Shown here piece by piece: positions 43,661-51,483 of a stretch of 52,610 bases of DNA. The DNA comes from Bacteroidaceae bacterium. Lineage in GTDB: Bacteria > Bacteroidota > Bacteroidia > Bacteroidales > Bacteroidaceae. Both the position numbers and the translations under genes were made by a program. The stretch spans positions 1-52,610 of the forward strand of contig JAFUFW010000019.1 in assembly GCA_017469685.1 (NCBI GenBank), read 5' to 3'. Within the stretch, counting starts at the first letter, position 1. Each line of letters opens with the position of its first letter. The notes beneath the pieces were generated by a model. That model worked only from the letters and a program-made list of their open reading frames with translations. It searched no databases and was not told where the DNA came from.

Positions 43661-44554
43661 ATGCACAAGGTAGCTGCAGAAATCATTGCCGGACTTATTC
43701 CACACAAGATGGCGCGGAACAGATGGCGCGGGATATTGCGCTTCGGTCCCATCAACGCCATCAGGCTGAAGAGGCAAATAAAAAACGAGAAGTCGTCGCC
43801 AGAGCATTATCTTTCGGTATGCGCAATAGCAAAAAACGAAGGACCGTATTTCAAAGAATGGATTGAGTGGCACATGAGTCATGGCGTGGAGAAATTCTAC
43901 ATCTATGACAATGAGAGCACAGACGGCACGAAGGATGTTCTTCAGCCATACATTCAATCGGGCGTTGTAGAGTATAAATACTGGCCTGGGTACAGACGAC
44001 AGTTAGCGGCCTACGACGATTGTCTGGCGAACTATCGTTTCTCTTCCCGGTGGATTGCATTCATTGACTTGGACGAATTTATAGTTCCCGTCAAGGACGC
44101 TTCAATAGCTGATTTCCTGAAGGGGTTTGAATCTTTTGCCGCTGTAGAGGTTAACTGGCTAATATACGGCAGTGGCGGCCAGCAGAAGAAATTGCCTGGC
44201 ACGATGATGGAGCGCTTCAGGTTCCACTCCAAGCCCGACCATTACCTGAACCGCCACGTCAAGAGCATCGTTGATCCCCGCAGGGTGTTCACGATGATAG
44301 GCTGCCACGAAGCTGCAAAGATATCCGGCTACATAGCCGATTCTCACGGCCAGCCCGTAACAAAGAACTTCCGTGAGCGCGAACCTCAACAAGACGTCAT
44401 ACGCATAAGCCATTATGCCGTAAGGTCGTATGAGGAATTCATCGAAAAGCAGGCTCGTGGCAGAGCCAGCGGAACGCAGAAGACAGTCCGTTCGGAGTAC
44501 TTCACACAGTACGACCTCAACGACATAGAGGACACGAGCGTGTCAATTCGTTAA
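43661..44554 (+). CDS. GT92/DUF23-like glycosyltransferase
   Basis: A 297-residue glycosyltransferase with the pattern of family 92. It shows YLSVCAIAKNEGPYFKEWIE, then GVEKFYIYDNESTDGT and WIAFIDLDEFIVPV with the DxD-like metal motif DLDEF. The C-terminal NRHVKSIVDPRRV and ISHYAVRSYEEFIEKQARGR also fit. It is cytoplasmic or peripheral with no signal. Its stop codon lies inside the octamer array that precedes the next gene. Confidence 0.9.
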   Translation: MHKVAAEIIAGLIPHKMARNRWRGILRFGPINAIRLKRQIKNEKSSPEHYLSVCAIAKNEGPYFKEWIEWHMSHGVEKFYIYDNESTDGTKDVLQPYIQSGVVEYKYWPGYRRQLAAYDDCLANYRFSSRWIAFIDLDEFIVPVKDASIADFLKGFESFAAVEVNWLIYGSGGQQKKLPGTMMERFRFHSKPDHYLNRHVKSIVDPRRVFTMIGCHEAAKISGYIADSHGQPVTKNFREREPQQDVIRISHYAVRSYEEFIEKQARGRASGTQKTVRSEYFTQYDLNDIEDTSVSIR

Positions 44555-44595
44555 TTCGTTAATTCGTTAATCTGTTAAACTGTTAATTCGTTAAT
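44543..44595 (+). repeat. Octamer array (TTAATTCG type) before the third glycan gene
   Basis: Six octamers in register from 44543 to 44590 (TCAATTCG, TTAATTCG twice, TTAATCTG, TTAAACTG, TTAATTCG) plus TTAAT before the ATG at 44596. The array supplies the stop codon of the preceding gene. Confidence 0.9.
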
Positions 44596-45381
44596 ATGCT
44601 AAAGCAGAAGGTGGTGGTTTCGATGACCTCGTTTCCGGCGGCTATCCCGTATGCGGCAGAAGCCGTGCAGTCGCTGCTAAACGGTTCCGTGCTTCCCGAC
44701 AAATTGATTCTTTATCTCACGTTTGCCCAATTCAGAGAGGGCGAGATACCTGAGAGCCTTAAGTCGCTGGCAGAGAACAACCCCGTTTTCGAAATCAGGA
44801 ACTACGACAGGGACATACGCTCATATCGTAAGCTCATACCTGCCCTCATCGATTTCCCCGACGCCGTAATCGTTACAGTAGATGATGACGTCTGGTACCA
44901 CCGACACATGCTTCGCGATTTACTGAACCTTCACGCTCAGTTCCCTGACGCAGTGCTGGCTCATCGTGCCAAGCGCATCAAATTGGGCAAGCCCTATCGT
45001 GGCTGGAGCAAATACCGCTGGTATGATTTCCTGTTCAAGAGGATTCATCGCAGTTTCCTCAACTTGCAGACGGGCGTAGGCGGAGTGCTCTATCCTCCCC
45101 ATTCACTTAAAAAGGAAATGATGGACGAAGAATTGTTCACCCAATTGGCTCCGAGCACCGATGATATATGGTTCTGGGCGGCAGGTGTGGCGAACGGGTT
45201 CCCTGTCATCCCCGTCCCTTTTGGCCGCAACAAGCCACGTGGGTTGGACAAACCTAAGGCATTATCGCTGAAGACAACGAACTTTAAAGGACGTACAGAT
45301 CGAAATGTCCTCGCTTTAAATGCTATTCTCGAGCATTATCCCGAAATCAAACAACAACTATACAATAATAAAGGTATTTAA
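44596..45381 (+). CDS. Putative GT-A-fold glycosyltransferase
   Basis: A 261-residue protein starting KVVVSMTSFPAAIPYAAEAV. The pattern MTSFPxR-like, DKLILYLT, then VIVTVDDDVWY (a DDD metal motif at about residues 95-97) is that of small GT-A glycosyltransferases found in capsule clusters. GVGGVLYPP and PSTDDIWFWAAGV resemble the acceptor and catalytic-base loops of such enzymes. The sugar and the linkage are unknown. It lies between the GT92-like gene and the second Stealth gene. Confidence 0.82.
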   Translation: MLKQKVVVSMTSFPAAIPYAAEAVQSLLNGSVLPDKLILYLTFAQFREGEIPESLKSLAENNPVFEIRNYDRDIRSYRKLIPALIDFPDAVIVTVDDDVWYHRHMLRDLLNLHAQFPDAVLAHRAKRIKLGKPYRGWSKYRWYDFLFKRIHRSFLNLQTGVGGVLYPPHSLKKEMMDEELFTQLAPSTDDIWFWAAGVANGFPVIPVPFGRNKPRGLDKPKALSLKTTNFKGRTDRNVLALNAILEHYPEIKQQLYNNKGI

Positions 45382-45385
45382 TGTG

Positions 45386-45402
45386 TTAATCTGTTAATTA
45401 TA
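45386..45402 (+). repeat. Short octamer array before the second Stealth gene
   Basis: TTAATCTG followed by TTAATTAT, one base before the ATG at 45403. It uses the same words as the other arrays in this cluster. Confidence 0.6.
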
Positions 45403-46335
45403 ATGGATATTGATTTAGTATATCTTTGGGTCAATGGCAACGACCCTAAGTGGATAGCCAAACGACAAGCCAGTATAGGAGATCTTTCGCTTGATGATGT
45501 TAACTGCAAGGGACGCTATGTAGACAACCAGGAGTTAAAGTACAGTTTACGTTCTGTTGAGAAGTATGCTCCGTGGATCCACAAGATATTCATCGTCACC
45601 GACGATCAGGTGCCCGAATGGCTCGACACCTCGCATCCGAAGATTCAGATTGTTGATCACACGGAGATAATGCCGCCGAAGTGTCTGCCATGCTTTAATT
45701 CCGTAGTGATAGAGCATCACTTGCACAAGATTCCAGGCCTGGCAGAGCATTTCCTGTATGCCAACGACGATATGTCTTTTAATCAGCCTGTAACTCCCGA
45801 TACGTTCTTCGCCAAAGACGCTCTGCCTATAATGCGCATGAACTGGAGACCCTTCAAGAAGTTGTCAATTCTATATAGGACAAAGGTTCAGGGTAAACAT
45901 CTTACAAACTATAAGCAGACAATACACAATGCCGCATTACTCGTTGAGCAGAAATACGGCTCCTACTACAGTAGCAAAACCCATCACAATATCGACGCCT
46001 ACTTAAAGGACAGTTACGAGCATGTGCGTCAGGTGTTTGACAAAGAAATAAGCGCTACGCTATGCAACCATGTCCGCGCCCAGAATGATATTCAACGGAA
46101 CATCTATTCTTATGTGCCGTTGGCCGAGAAGCGTGCACATCTGTGTTACGTCACACAGCACACCTCTTTCCGCTTCCATATCGACAACAGAAAATATTAC
46201 GCCAAGTTCAAGAAGTACAACCCTGTGTTCTTCTGCATGAACGACTCTCAGTTTGCCAATGACGACGACCGGCGCCACGCGGCCACATTTCTGCAGCAAC
46301 TCTTCCCTGACAAGTCGCAGTTCGAGAAACTGTGA
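45403..46335 (+). CDS. Stealth-family capsular polysaccharide phosphotransferase, second copy
   Basis: A 310-residue paralogue of the protein at 42620. Region 1 is MDIDLVYLWVNGNDPKW. Region 2 includes RYVDNQELKYSLRSVEKYAP, PCFNSVVIEHHLHKIPGLAE and FLYANDDMSF. Then come a His-rich stretch (KTHHNIDAYL) and YVPLAEKRAHLCYVTQ. Two different Stealth enzymes in one cluster suggest two phosphodiester linkages or two acceptor sugars. Transcription ends at the strong terminator near 46415-46456. Confidence 0.92.
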   Translation: MDIDLVYLWVNGNDPKWIAKRQASIGDLSLDDVNCKGRYVDNQELKYSLRSVEKYAPWIHKIFIVTDDQVPEWLDTSHPKIQIVDHTEIMPPKCLPCFNSVVIEHHLHKIPGLAEHFLYANDDMSFNQPVTPDTFFAKDALPIMRMNWRPFKKLSILYRTKVQGKHLTNYKQTIHNAALLVEQKYGSYYSSKTHHNIDAYLKDSYEHVRQVFDKEISATLCNHVRAQNDIQRNIYSYVPLAEKRAHLCYVTQHTSFRFHIDNRKYYAKFKKYNPVFFCMNDSQFANDDDRRHAATFLQQLFPDKSQFEKL

Positions 46336-46414
46336 AAAGAGGTTTCTGTCCGATGCTTGAGGAGTTAAGAAAAAAGGCTTAAGGGTTTCGGGCAAAAGGC
46401 TTGGCCTAAATTGC

Positions 46415-46456
46415 AAAAAGGCTTAAGGGTTTTGCCCGAAACCCTTAAGCCTTTTT
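46415..46456. terminator. Bidirectional terminator between the glycan cluster and the acyltransferase
   Basis: An 18-bp perfect stem (core GGCTTAAGGGTTT with AAACCCTTAAGCC) with a six-base loop, flanked by A and T runs. A near copy of the left arm lies at 46373-46390. The CTTAAGGGTT word also occurs at 19557-19600. Confidence 0.9.
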
Positions 46457-46506
46457 TTTTTGCCCGGCTCTGCCGCTTCTATGAGCGCCAGCGAGAATGA
46501 AGGACA

Positions 46507-47442
46507 TTAATTAATCGGACCTTTCGCAAAGCGAGGATTAGAGGTCAGAGCCTGCCGGCGGTTGTACTCCTCACGGCTAAGGCGCCAGCGACGGTGCGAC
46601 CATAGCCACAACTCCGGTTGCCTGACGATTGAGGCTTCGAGCATACGGAGATAAGATATTGTGTAGGGGAACTGCTCGCCCTCGGCTGGTTCAATCTTGT
46701 GCAGCGAGATGCGGTAATGCCCCCGTTGAGGCTTTTCAAAGTCCATGAATATGAATCGTGCTCCTATCTTACGGCCAATCTCCTCAGCGCCAGTAATGTA
46801 GGAAGAGTCCTGACCGAGAAACGTAGTCCAATATTCTTGTACCTTAGTGTTGGGATGCTGGTCGGCGATGAAAGTCACGATGAAAGGTTTATCCTCACTG
46901 CGCAGGCGCAAAACTGTCCGGAGCGTACGCAGCTGAGGGATGCTTACGCTGCCGAAACGCTCGCGCAGCCGAAGCATAAACTGGTCGAAAGCCTTGTTGC
47001 GCAGCGGGTGGTAGACCTGGCAACATGTCGTAGGAACTGCCAGACTCATGTACAACTGCTCCGCCCATTCCCAGTTGCCGTTGTGCCCGCACAAAACAAA
47101 GCACGGCACTCCCTGACGAGCACACTCGTCGGCAAGTTCTAAACCGTGTGACTCCACACGCCGCGCCAACTCATCATCGGAAATATGCAGCAGCTTAATG
47201 ACTTCGACTATTAGGTCGCAGAGATGGTGGTAGAAAGCCACCTCCAACTCACGGCGCTCAGCATCCGTGCGGTCAGGGAAGACGCGCAGGATGTTCTCAC
47301 GAACTACGCGACGACGATAAGGCCAGACATGCAGCATCAACCAGCACAGGCCGTCGCTCAACACGTAAAGCCACGAAAGCGGCAGACGAGCCAGCGCTCC
47401 GAAAGCTATCAGGTAAAAATTACAAAGAATCTTATCTTTCAT
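46507..47442 (-). CDS. Lipid A biosynthesis acyltransferase (LpxL/HtrB family)
   Basis: A 311-residue inner-membrane enzyme that adds a secondary acyl chain to lipid A. A hydrophobic N-terminus (LIAFGALARLPLSWLYVLSD) is followed by the HX4(D/E) catalytic motif in CGHNGNWEWAE, QVYHPLRNKAFDQFMLRLRE and IADQHPN. The C-terminal ELWLWSHRRWRLSREE is typical. The start at 47442 gives the usual MKDKILCNFYL; an in-frame ATG at 47472 is an alternative. It diverges from the lplA-gcv operon. Confidence 0.92.
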   Translation of the reverse strand: MKDKILCNFYLIAFGALARLPLSWLYVLSDGLCWLMLHVWPYRRRVVRENILRVFPDRTDAERRELEVAFYHHLCDLIVEVIKLLHISDDELARRVESHGLELADECARQGVPCFVLCGHNGNWEWAEQLYMSLAVPTTCCQVYHPLRNKAFDQFMLRLRERFGSVSIPQLRTLRTVLRLRSEDKPFIVTFIADQHPNTKVQEYWTTFLGQDSSYITGAEEIGRKIGARFIFMDFEKPQRGHYRISLHKIEPAEGEQFPYTISYLRMLEASIVRQPELWLWSHRRWRLSREEYNRRQALTSNPRFAKGPIN

Positions 47443-47539
47443 AGTGGGAGATTGTATGGCCGGAGGTTCCATTAATTTATAATTCCGACCGCAAAGATAC
47501 TGTATCTTCCGTGGAAAACTGCATAAAAAACAAAAAAAA

Positions 47540-47564
47540 GTGATAAAGATTTCTACTTTATCAC
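47540..47564. promoter_or_regulatory. 9-bp inverted repeat, candidate operator of the lplA-gcv operon
   Basis: GTGATAAAG (47540-47548) and CTTTATCAC (47556-47564) form a perfect dyad with a seven-base centre. It covers the -33 region of the promoter at 47550-47582, where a bound regulator would block polymerase. Confidence 0.6.
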
Positions 47565-47582
47565 AGAGTTTTGCTACTTTTG
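47550..47582 (+). promoter_or_regulatory. Promoter of lplA-gcvTHP
   Basis: TACTTTTG (47575-47582) is a perfect -7 element and TTTC (47550-47553) lies 21 bp upstream. The ATG at 47604 follows within about 20 bases, so the leader is very short. Confidence 0.6.
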
Positions 47583-47603
47583 TGGCCAAAGACGACGCCT
47601 TAC

Positions 47604-48329
47604 ATGATTTACGTAACTTTACCGACCGACGAACAACATCGTCTGACATTCTATCTGGCCATGGAAGAATATCTGGCCCGCCACTGCAACGATGGGGATG
47701 ACCTATTCTTTACATGGCAGGTGGAGCCTACTGTGATATTCGCCCGCAATCAGATAATTGAGAACGAGGTTAACCTCGACTACTGCAGCCACAACGGCAT
47801 ACAAACCTACCGCCGCAAAAGCGGAGGCGGGTGTGTGTACGCAGACCGCTCCAACCTCATGCTCAGCTACATTACACGTTCCGATGAGGTAACGACGACC
47901 TTCACCCGCTATATGCAGATGGTCACCGCTGCGCTCGCCGACCTCGGCCTACCAGCAACCTCGACAGAGAATAACGACGTCCTCGTTGACGGACGTAAGG
48001 TTTCTGGCAACGCATTCTACCACATCCCTGGCCACAGCATCGTACACGGCACTATGCTCTTCGACACTGACATGGAGCACATGCTACACGCCATCACTCC
48101 GCCGCAGACTAAACTCTCGAAACACGGAGTTGAGAGCGTGCGACAGCGCATTACACTGCTCAAGGAACACACAGACATGACCATCGTGGAGTTTCAGACG
48201 TACCTCCGCGAACGCCTCTGCAACAGCACGCTCGAGCTAACACAGCCGGACGTGCAAGCCATAAGAACCCTCGAACAAGAATACCTTAACCCAATATTTA
48301 TCTATGGAAAAGAAAACCTGCCTCTATGA
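47604..48329 (+). CDS. lplA: Lipoate--protein ligase
   Basis: A 241-residue ligase that activates free lipoate with ATP and attaches it to a lysine of acceptor proteins. The family motif RRKSGGGCVYADRSNLMLSY and VLVDGRKVSGNAFYH, with the catalytic Lys, are present. The LplA accessory domain is short. It overlaps gcvT by 26 bases, and GcvH encoded downstream needs lipoylation on Lys64, so this ligase most likely serves the glycine cleavage system. The ATG at 47604 is preferred to upstream codons that would precede the promoter -7. Confidence 0.93.
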   Translation: MIYVTLPTDEQHRLTFYLAMEEYLARHCNDGDDLFFTWQVEPTVIFARNQIIENEVNLDYCSHNGIQTYRRKSGGGCVYADRSNLMLSYITRSDEVTTTFTRYMQMVTAALADLGLPATSTENNDVLVDGRKVSGNAFYHIPGHSIVHGTMLFDTDMEHMLHAITPPQTKLSKHGVESVRQRITLLKEHTDMTIVEFQTYLRERLCNSTLELTQPDVQAIRTLEQEYLNPIFIYGKENLPL

Positions 48330-49407
48330 CCGCCATGTGGCACTCGGCGCGCTGATGTCGCCCTTCGGCGGATTCATCATGCCCATCCAGTACTCCAACA
48401 TCACCGACGAGCACAACGCCGTGCGCCAGCACTGCGGCGTCTTCGACGTGAGCCACATGGGCGAAGTGTGCATCACCGGCCCCGATGCCGAGCGCTACGT
48501 CCAGCATATCTTCACCAACGACGTCGCCGGCGCACACCTCGGACAGATCTTCTACGGCATGATGTGCTACCCCGACGGCGGCACCGTCGACGACCTACTC
48601 GTCTACAAGATGGGCGAGAACGATTTCTTCCTCGTCATCAACGCCGCCAACATCGACAAGGACGTGGCATGGATGCAAGAGCACACCGAGGGCTTCGACA
48701 TCAACCTCGACCACCAGTCCGACTACTACGGCCAGCTCGCCGTGCAGGGTCCCGAAGCTGAGACCGTTGTCGAAGAAGTACTTGGCTTGCCTTGTAAGGA
48801 GCTGAAGTTCTACACGGCAAAGACGCTCGATGTCGCTGAAGGCGATGAGGGCGAAACCATTATCATCTCCCGCACTGGCTACACCGGCGAGGACGGCTTT
48901 GAGATCTACGGCTCTCACGAGTTCACAAAGCAGGCATGGGACAGGCTTATCCAGAGCGGACGCAGCAAGCCCTGCGGCCTCGGCTGTCGCGACACACTCC
49001 GCTTCGAGGTCGGTCTGCCGCTCTACGGCGACGAGCTCAGCGCCGACATCTCACCCATCATGGCAGGTCTCTCTATCTTCGTCAAGTTGGACAAGGCTGA
49101 GTTCATCGGTAAGGAAGCCCTCGCTGAGCAGAAGGCCAATGGCGTACCCCGCCGCCTCGTGGGCATCGAGCTCACCGACAAGGCCATCCCCCGTCACGGC
49201 TATGCTGTCCTCACTCCCGAGGGCGAGGTCGTTGGCGAAGTCACCACCGGCTACCACTGCCTCTCGGTTGACAAGAGCGTCTGCATGGCCCTCGTCAAGA
49301 CCGAACACACCAAGCTCGGCACACCGCTACAGGTGCAAATCCGCAAGAAGACCTTCCCCGGCGTGGTCGTCAAAAAGAAATTCTACGATAAACATTATAA
49401 GAAATAG
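48304..49407 (+). CDS. gcvT: Aminomethyltransferase (glycine cleavage T protein)
   Basis: A 367-residue enzyme that transfers the methylene unit from the GcvH aminomethyl-lipoyl arm to tetrahydrofolate, releasing ammonia. The N-terminal GGFIMPIQYSNITDEHNAVR, DVSHMGEVCITG and GYTGEDGFEIYG segments are characteristic, and the C-terminal beta-barrel carries VVGEVTTGYHCLSVDKSVCM. Its first codons lie inside the 3' end of lplA, so translation is coupled. It is the first gcv gene of the operon. Confidence 0.97.
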   Translation: MEKKTCLYDRHVALGALMSPFGGFIMPIQYSNITDEHNAVRQHCGVFDVSHMGEVCITGPDAERYVQHIFTNDVAGAHLGQIFYGMMCYPDGGTVDDLLVYKMGENDFFLVINAANIDKDVAWMQEHTEGFDINLDHQSDYYGQLAVQGPEAETVVEEVLGLPCKELKFYTAKTLDVAEGDEGETIIISRTGYTGEDGFEIYGSHEFTKQAWDRLIQSGRSKPCGLGCRDTLRFEVGLPLYGDELSADISPIMAGLSIFVKLDKAEFIGKEALAEQKANGVPRRLVGIELTDKAIPRHGYAVLTPEGEVVGEVTTGYHCLSVDKSVCMALVKTEHTKLGTPLQVQIRKKTFPGVVVKKKFYDKHYKK

Positions 49408-49471
49408 GAACTTTAATAAAGGTAATTAAGAAAACAAGAGAGAACATGGACGAGGAATAACTCTTTCCCTA

Positions 49472-49509
49472 TCTTATTTTCTTATTATCACATTATCACA
49501 TTTTCAATT
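49472..49509 (+). repeat. T-rich octamer array before gcvH
   Basis: Four octamers in register (TCTTATTT at 49472, then TCTTATTA, TCACATTA, TCACATTT) and TCAATT lead to the ATG at 49510. An A-rich, imperfectly complementary stretch lies at about 49420-49445. The gcvT-gcvH spacer holds nothing else recognisable. Confidence 0.8.
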
Positions 49510-49890
49510 ATGGCAAACTTTGAATCAGGACTCTACTACAGCGAGTCACACGAGTACGTTCGCGTTGAAGGCGAATTTGGTTACATTGGTATCAGCGACT
49601 ACGCTCAGCACGCACTGGGCAACGTCGTATATGTTGACGTTCCCGAGGTGGACGACGAAGTCACTGCCGGCGAGGAATTCGGCGCCGTGGAGAGCGTCAA
49701 GGCCGCCAGCGACCTCATCGCGCCCGTCTCCGGCACCGTCGTGGAGGTTAACGAAGCCCTTGAGGACGAGCCCGAACTCCTCAACAAGGACGCCTTCGCC
49801 AACTGGATCATCAAGGTCCAGCTCAGCGACAAGAGCGAACTCGACAACCTCATGGACGTCGAAGCGTACAAGGCACATTGCGCAGCATAA
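49510..49890 (+). CDS. gcvH: Glycine cleavage system H protein
   Basis: A 126-residue lipoyl carrier protein. The lipoyl-lysine is Lys64 in EEFGAVESVKAASDL, and YIGISDYAQHALGNVVYVD is the usual N-terminal half. It shuttles the aminomethyl group between the P and T proteins. The start is directly behind the octamer array. Confidence 0.97.
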   Translation: MANFESGLYYSESHEYVRVEGEFGYIGISDYAQHALGNVVYVDVPEVDDEVTAGEEFGAVESVKAASDLIAPVSGTVVEVNEALEDEPELLNKDAFANWIIKVQLSDKSELDNLMDVEAYKAHCAA

Positions 49891-49904
49891 ACACACTTTT
49901 CCGA

Positions 49905-50117
49905 CCACGAATTACACGAATTATACGAATTATCCACATCCTCTGACGATGTCGATTTATTCCGAATGACACGAATTCTATACGGCACGCTATGCAGGTG
50001 CCGAAAGCCATCTACAAGTTGTTGCACTCGACACCCGCGTAGCGTGTCGCATCAATTCGTGAAATTTGTTAATAATTCTATGATAGCAAGATCATGAATA
50101 ATTCGTGTAATTCGTGG
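49905..50117. repeat. 213-bp nested palindromic element between gcvH and gcvPA
   Basis: The outer arms 49905-49924 and 50098-50117 are perfect 20-bp reverse complements built from CACGAATTA words. Inside, CACGAATT (49970-49977) faces AATTCGTG (50054-50061). Two hairpins, 49983-50003 (CGGCAC/GTGCCG) and 50029-50049 (CGACAC/GTGTCG), are themselves inverted copies matching at 17 of 21 bases. No frame is coding. It could be a MITE-like insertion or a structured RNA. Confidence 0.9.
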
Positions 50118-50136
50118 TTCAAATATCTATTTCCAC

Positions 50137-51483
50137 ATGCAATTCAAGTACTTTCCTCATACTGAAGAGGATTTGAAAGAGATGTTGACTACGGTCGGTG
50201 TCTCTTCTGTGCACGACCTCTTCGCCGATGTCCCCGAGGCTGCGCGCTTCCAGCGCGACTATGAGCTGCCGCAGGCTCTCTCAGAGACCGACCTGCGCCT
50301 CTTCTTCGAGCAGCTCACGCACCCGCTCAATGCCCAGCAACTCATCTGCTTCGCCGGTGCCGGCTGCTACGACCACTATGCTCCCAGCGTGGTGCAGAAC
50401 CTCATCCAGCGCAGCGAGTTCCTCACTTCCTATACGCCCTACCAGGCCGAGATCTCGCAGGGCACGCTGCACTATATCTTTGAATATCAGTCGATGATAG
50501 CCGAGCTCACTGGGCTCGACATCAGCAACGCCTCTATGTACGACGGCGCCACCGCCACGGCAGAAGCCGCTATGATGGCGTGGGGCAATGCCAAGAAGGC
50601 CACCCGCGTGCTCGTCAGCGAGACCGTGGATCCGAAGGTGCGCCGCGTCTTAGACACCTACGCCCACTTCCACGGTGTGCCCCTCCAGCTCATCCCCGCC
50701 AAGAACGGTGCCCTGGACCGCGAAGCCCTGGACAAGGAGCTCGCCGAGGGCGGCGTGGCAGGTGTCATCCTCCAGCAGCCAAACTACTTCGGCATCGTGG
50801 AGGACTTCACGGGCGTGGCCGATGCCGTACACAACCAGAAGGGCATCCTCGTCATCAACGCCAACCCCGCCGACCTCGCCATCCTGAAGACGCCGGGCGA
50901 ATGGGGTGCCGACGTGGCCGTGGGCGAAGGCCAGAGCCTTGGCATCCCCATGACCTTCGGCGGGCCCGGCGTAGGCTACATGGCCTGCACAGAGAAGCTC
51001 ATCCGCAAGCTCCCCGGCCGCATCGTGGGACAGACCCTCGACAACCGCGGCCAGCGTGCCTTCGTGCTCACCCTGCAGGCCCGCGAGCAGCACATACGTC
51101 GCCAGAAAGCTACCTCCAACATCTGTTCCAACCAGAGCCTGATGGCGCTCTACGTGACCATCTACCTCGCCGTCATGGGCAAGGAAGGCCTGCGCGAGGC
51201 TGCCGAGATGAGCTATGCTGGTGCCCACAGCCTCTGCGACAAGCTCCTCGCCACGGGCCTTTTCCGCCTCACCTACCCCGACCAGCCCTTCTTCAATGAG
51301 TTCTGTGTCGATTACGAAGGCGACCTCGATGCCCTTCTGGCCGAAGCCACCGAGTGTGGCTACCTCGCCGGTGTCAAGGTGGGCGAGCACACCCTCATGC
51401 TGGCCGTCACCGAGCAGCGCACGCCCGAGGAGATTGACGAACTCTGCGAGATATTCAAAGAATATAAAAATGAAAAAATGTAA
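50137..51483 (+). CDS. gcvPA: Glycine dehydrogenase (decarboxylating) subunit 1
   Basis: A 448-residue P-protein alpha subunit of the two-subunit glycine decarboxylase. Family segments are FPHTEEDLKEML at the N-terminus, LICFAGAGCYDHYAPSVVQN, TPYQAEISQGTLHYIFEYQ and FGGPGVGYMACTEKLIRKLP. The C-terminus (KEYKNEKM) is encoded by the left arm of the palindromic repeat that follows, so the end has been altered by the repeat. The PLP lysine is on the other subunit. Confidence 0.96.
   Translation: MQFKYFPHTEEDLKEMLTTVGVSSVHDLFADVPEAARFQRDYELPQALSETDLRLFFEQLTHPLNAQQLICFAGAGCYDHYAPSVVQNLIQRSEFLTSYTPYQAEISQGTLHYIFEYQSMIAELTGLDISNASMYDGATATAEAAMMAWGNAKKATRVLVSETVDPKVRRVLDTYAHFHGVPLQLIPAKNGALDREALDKELAEGGVAGVILQQPNYFGIVEDFTGVADAVHNQKGILVINANPADLAILKTPGEWGADVAVGEGQSLGIPMTFGGPGVGYMACTEKLIRKLPGRIVGQTLDNRGQRAFVLTLQAREQHIRRQKATSNICSNQSLMALYVTIYLAVMGKEGLREAAEMSYAGAHSLCDKLLATGLFRLTYPDQPFFNEFCVDYEGDLDALLAEATECGYLAGVKVGEHTLMLAVTEQRTPEEIDELCEIFKEYKNEKM

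Noticed and set aside
43613-50136. Repeat-rich spacers considered as CRISPR arrays
   Set aside because: The units are 8-9 nt without unique spacers of constant length and there are no cas genes.
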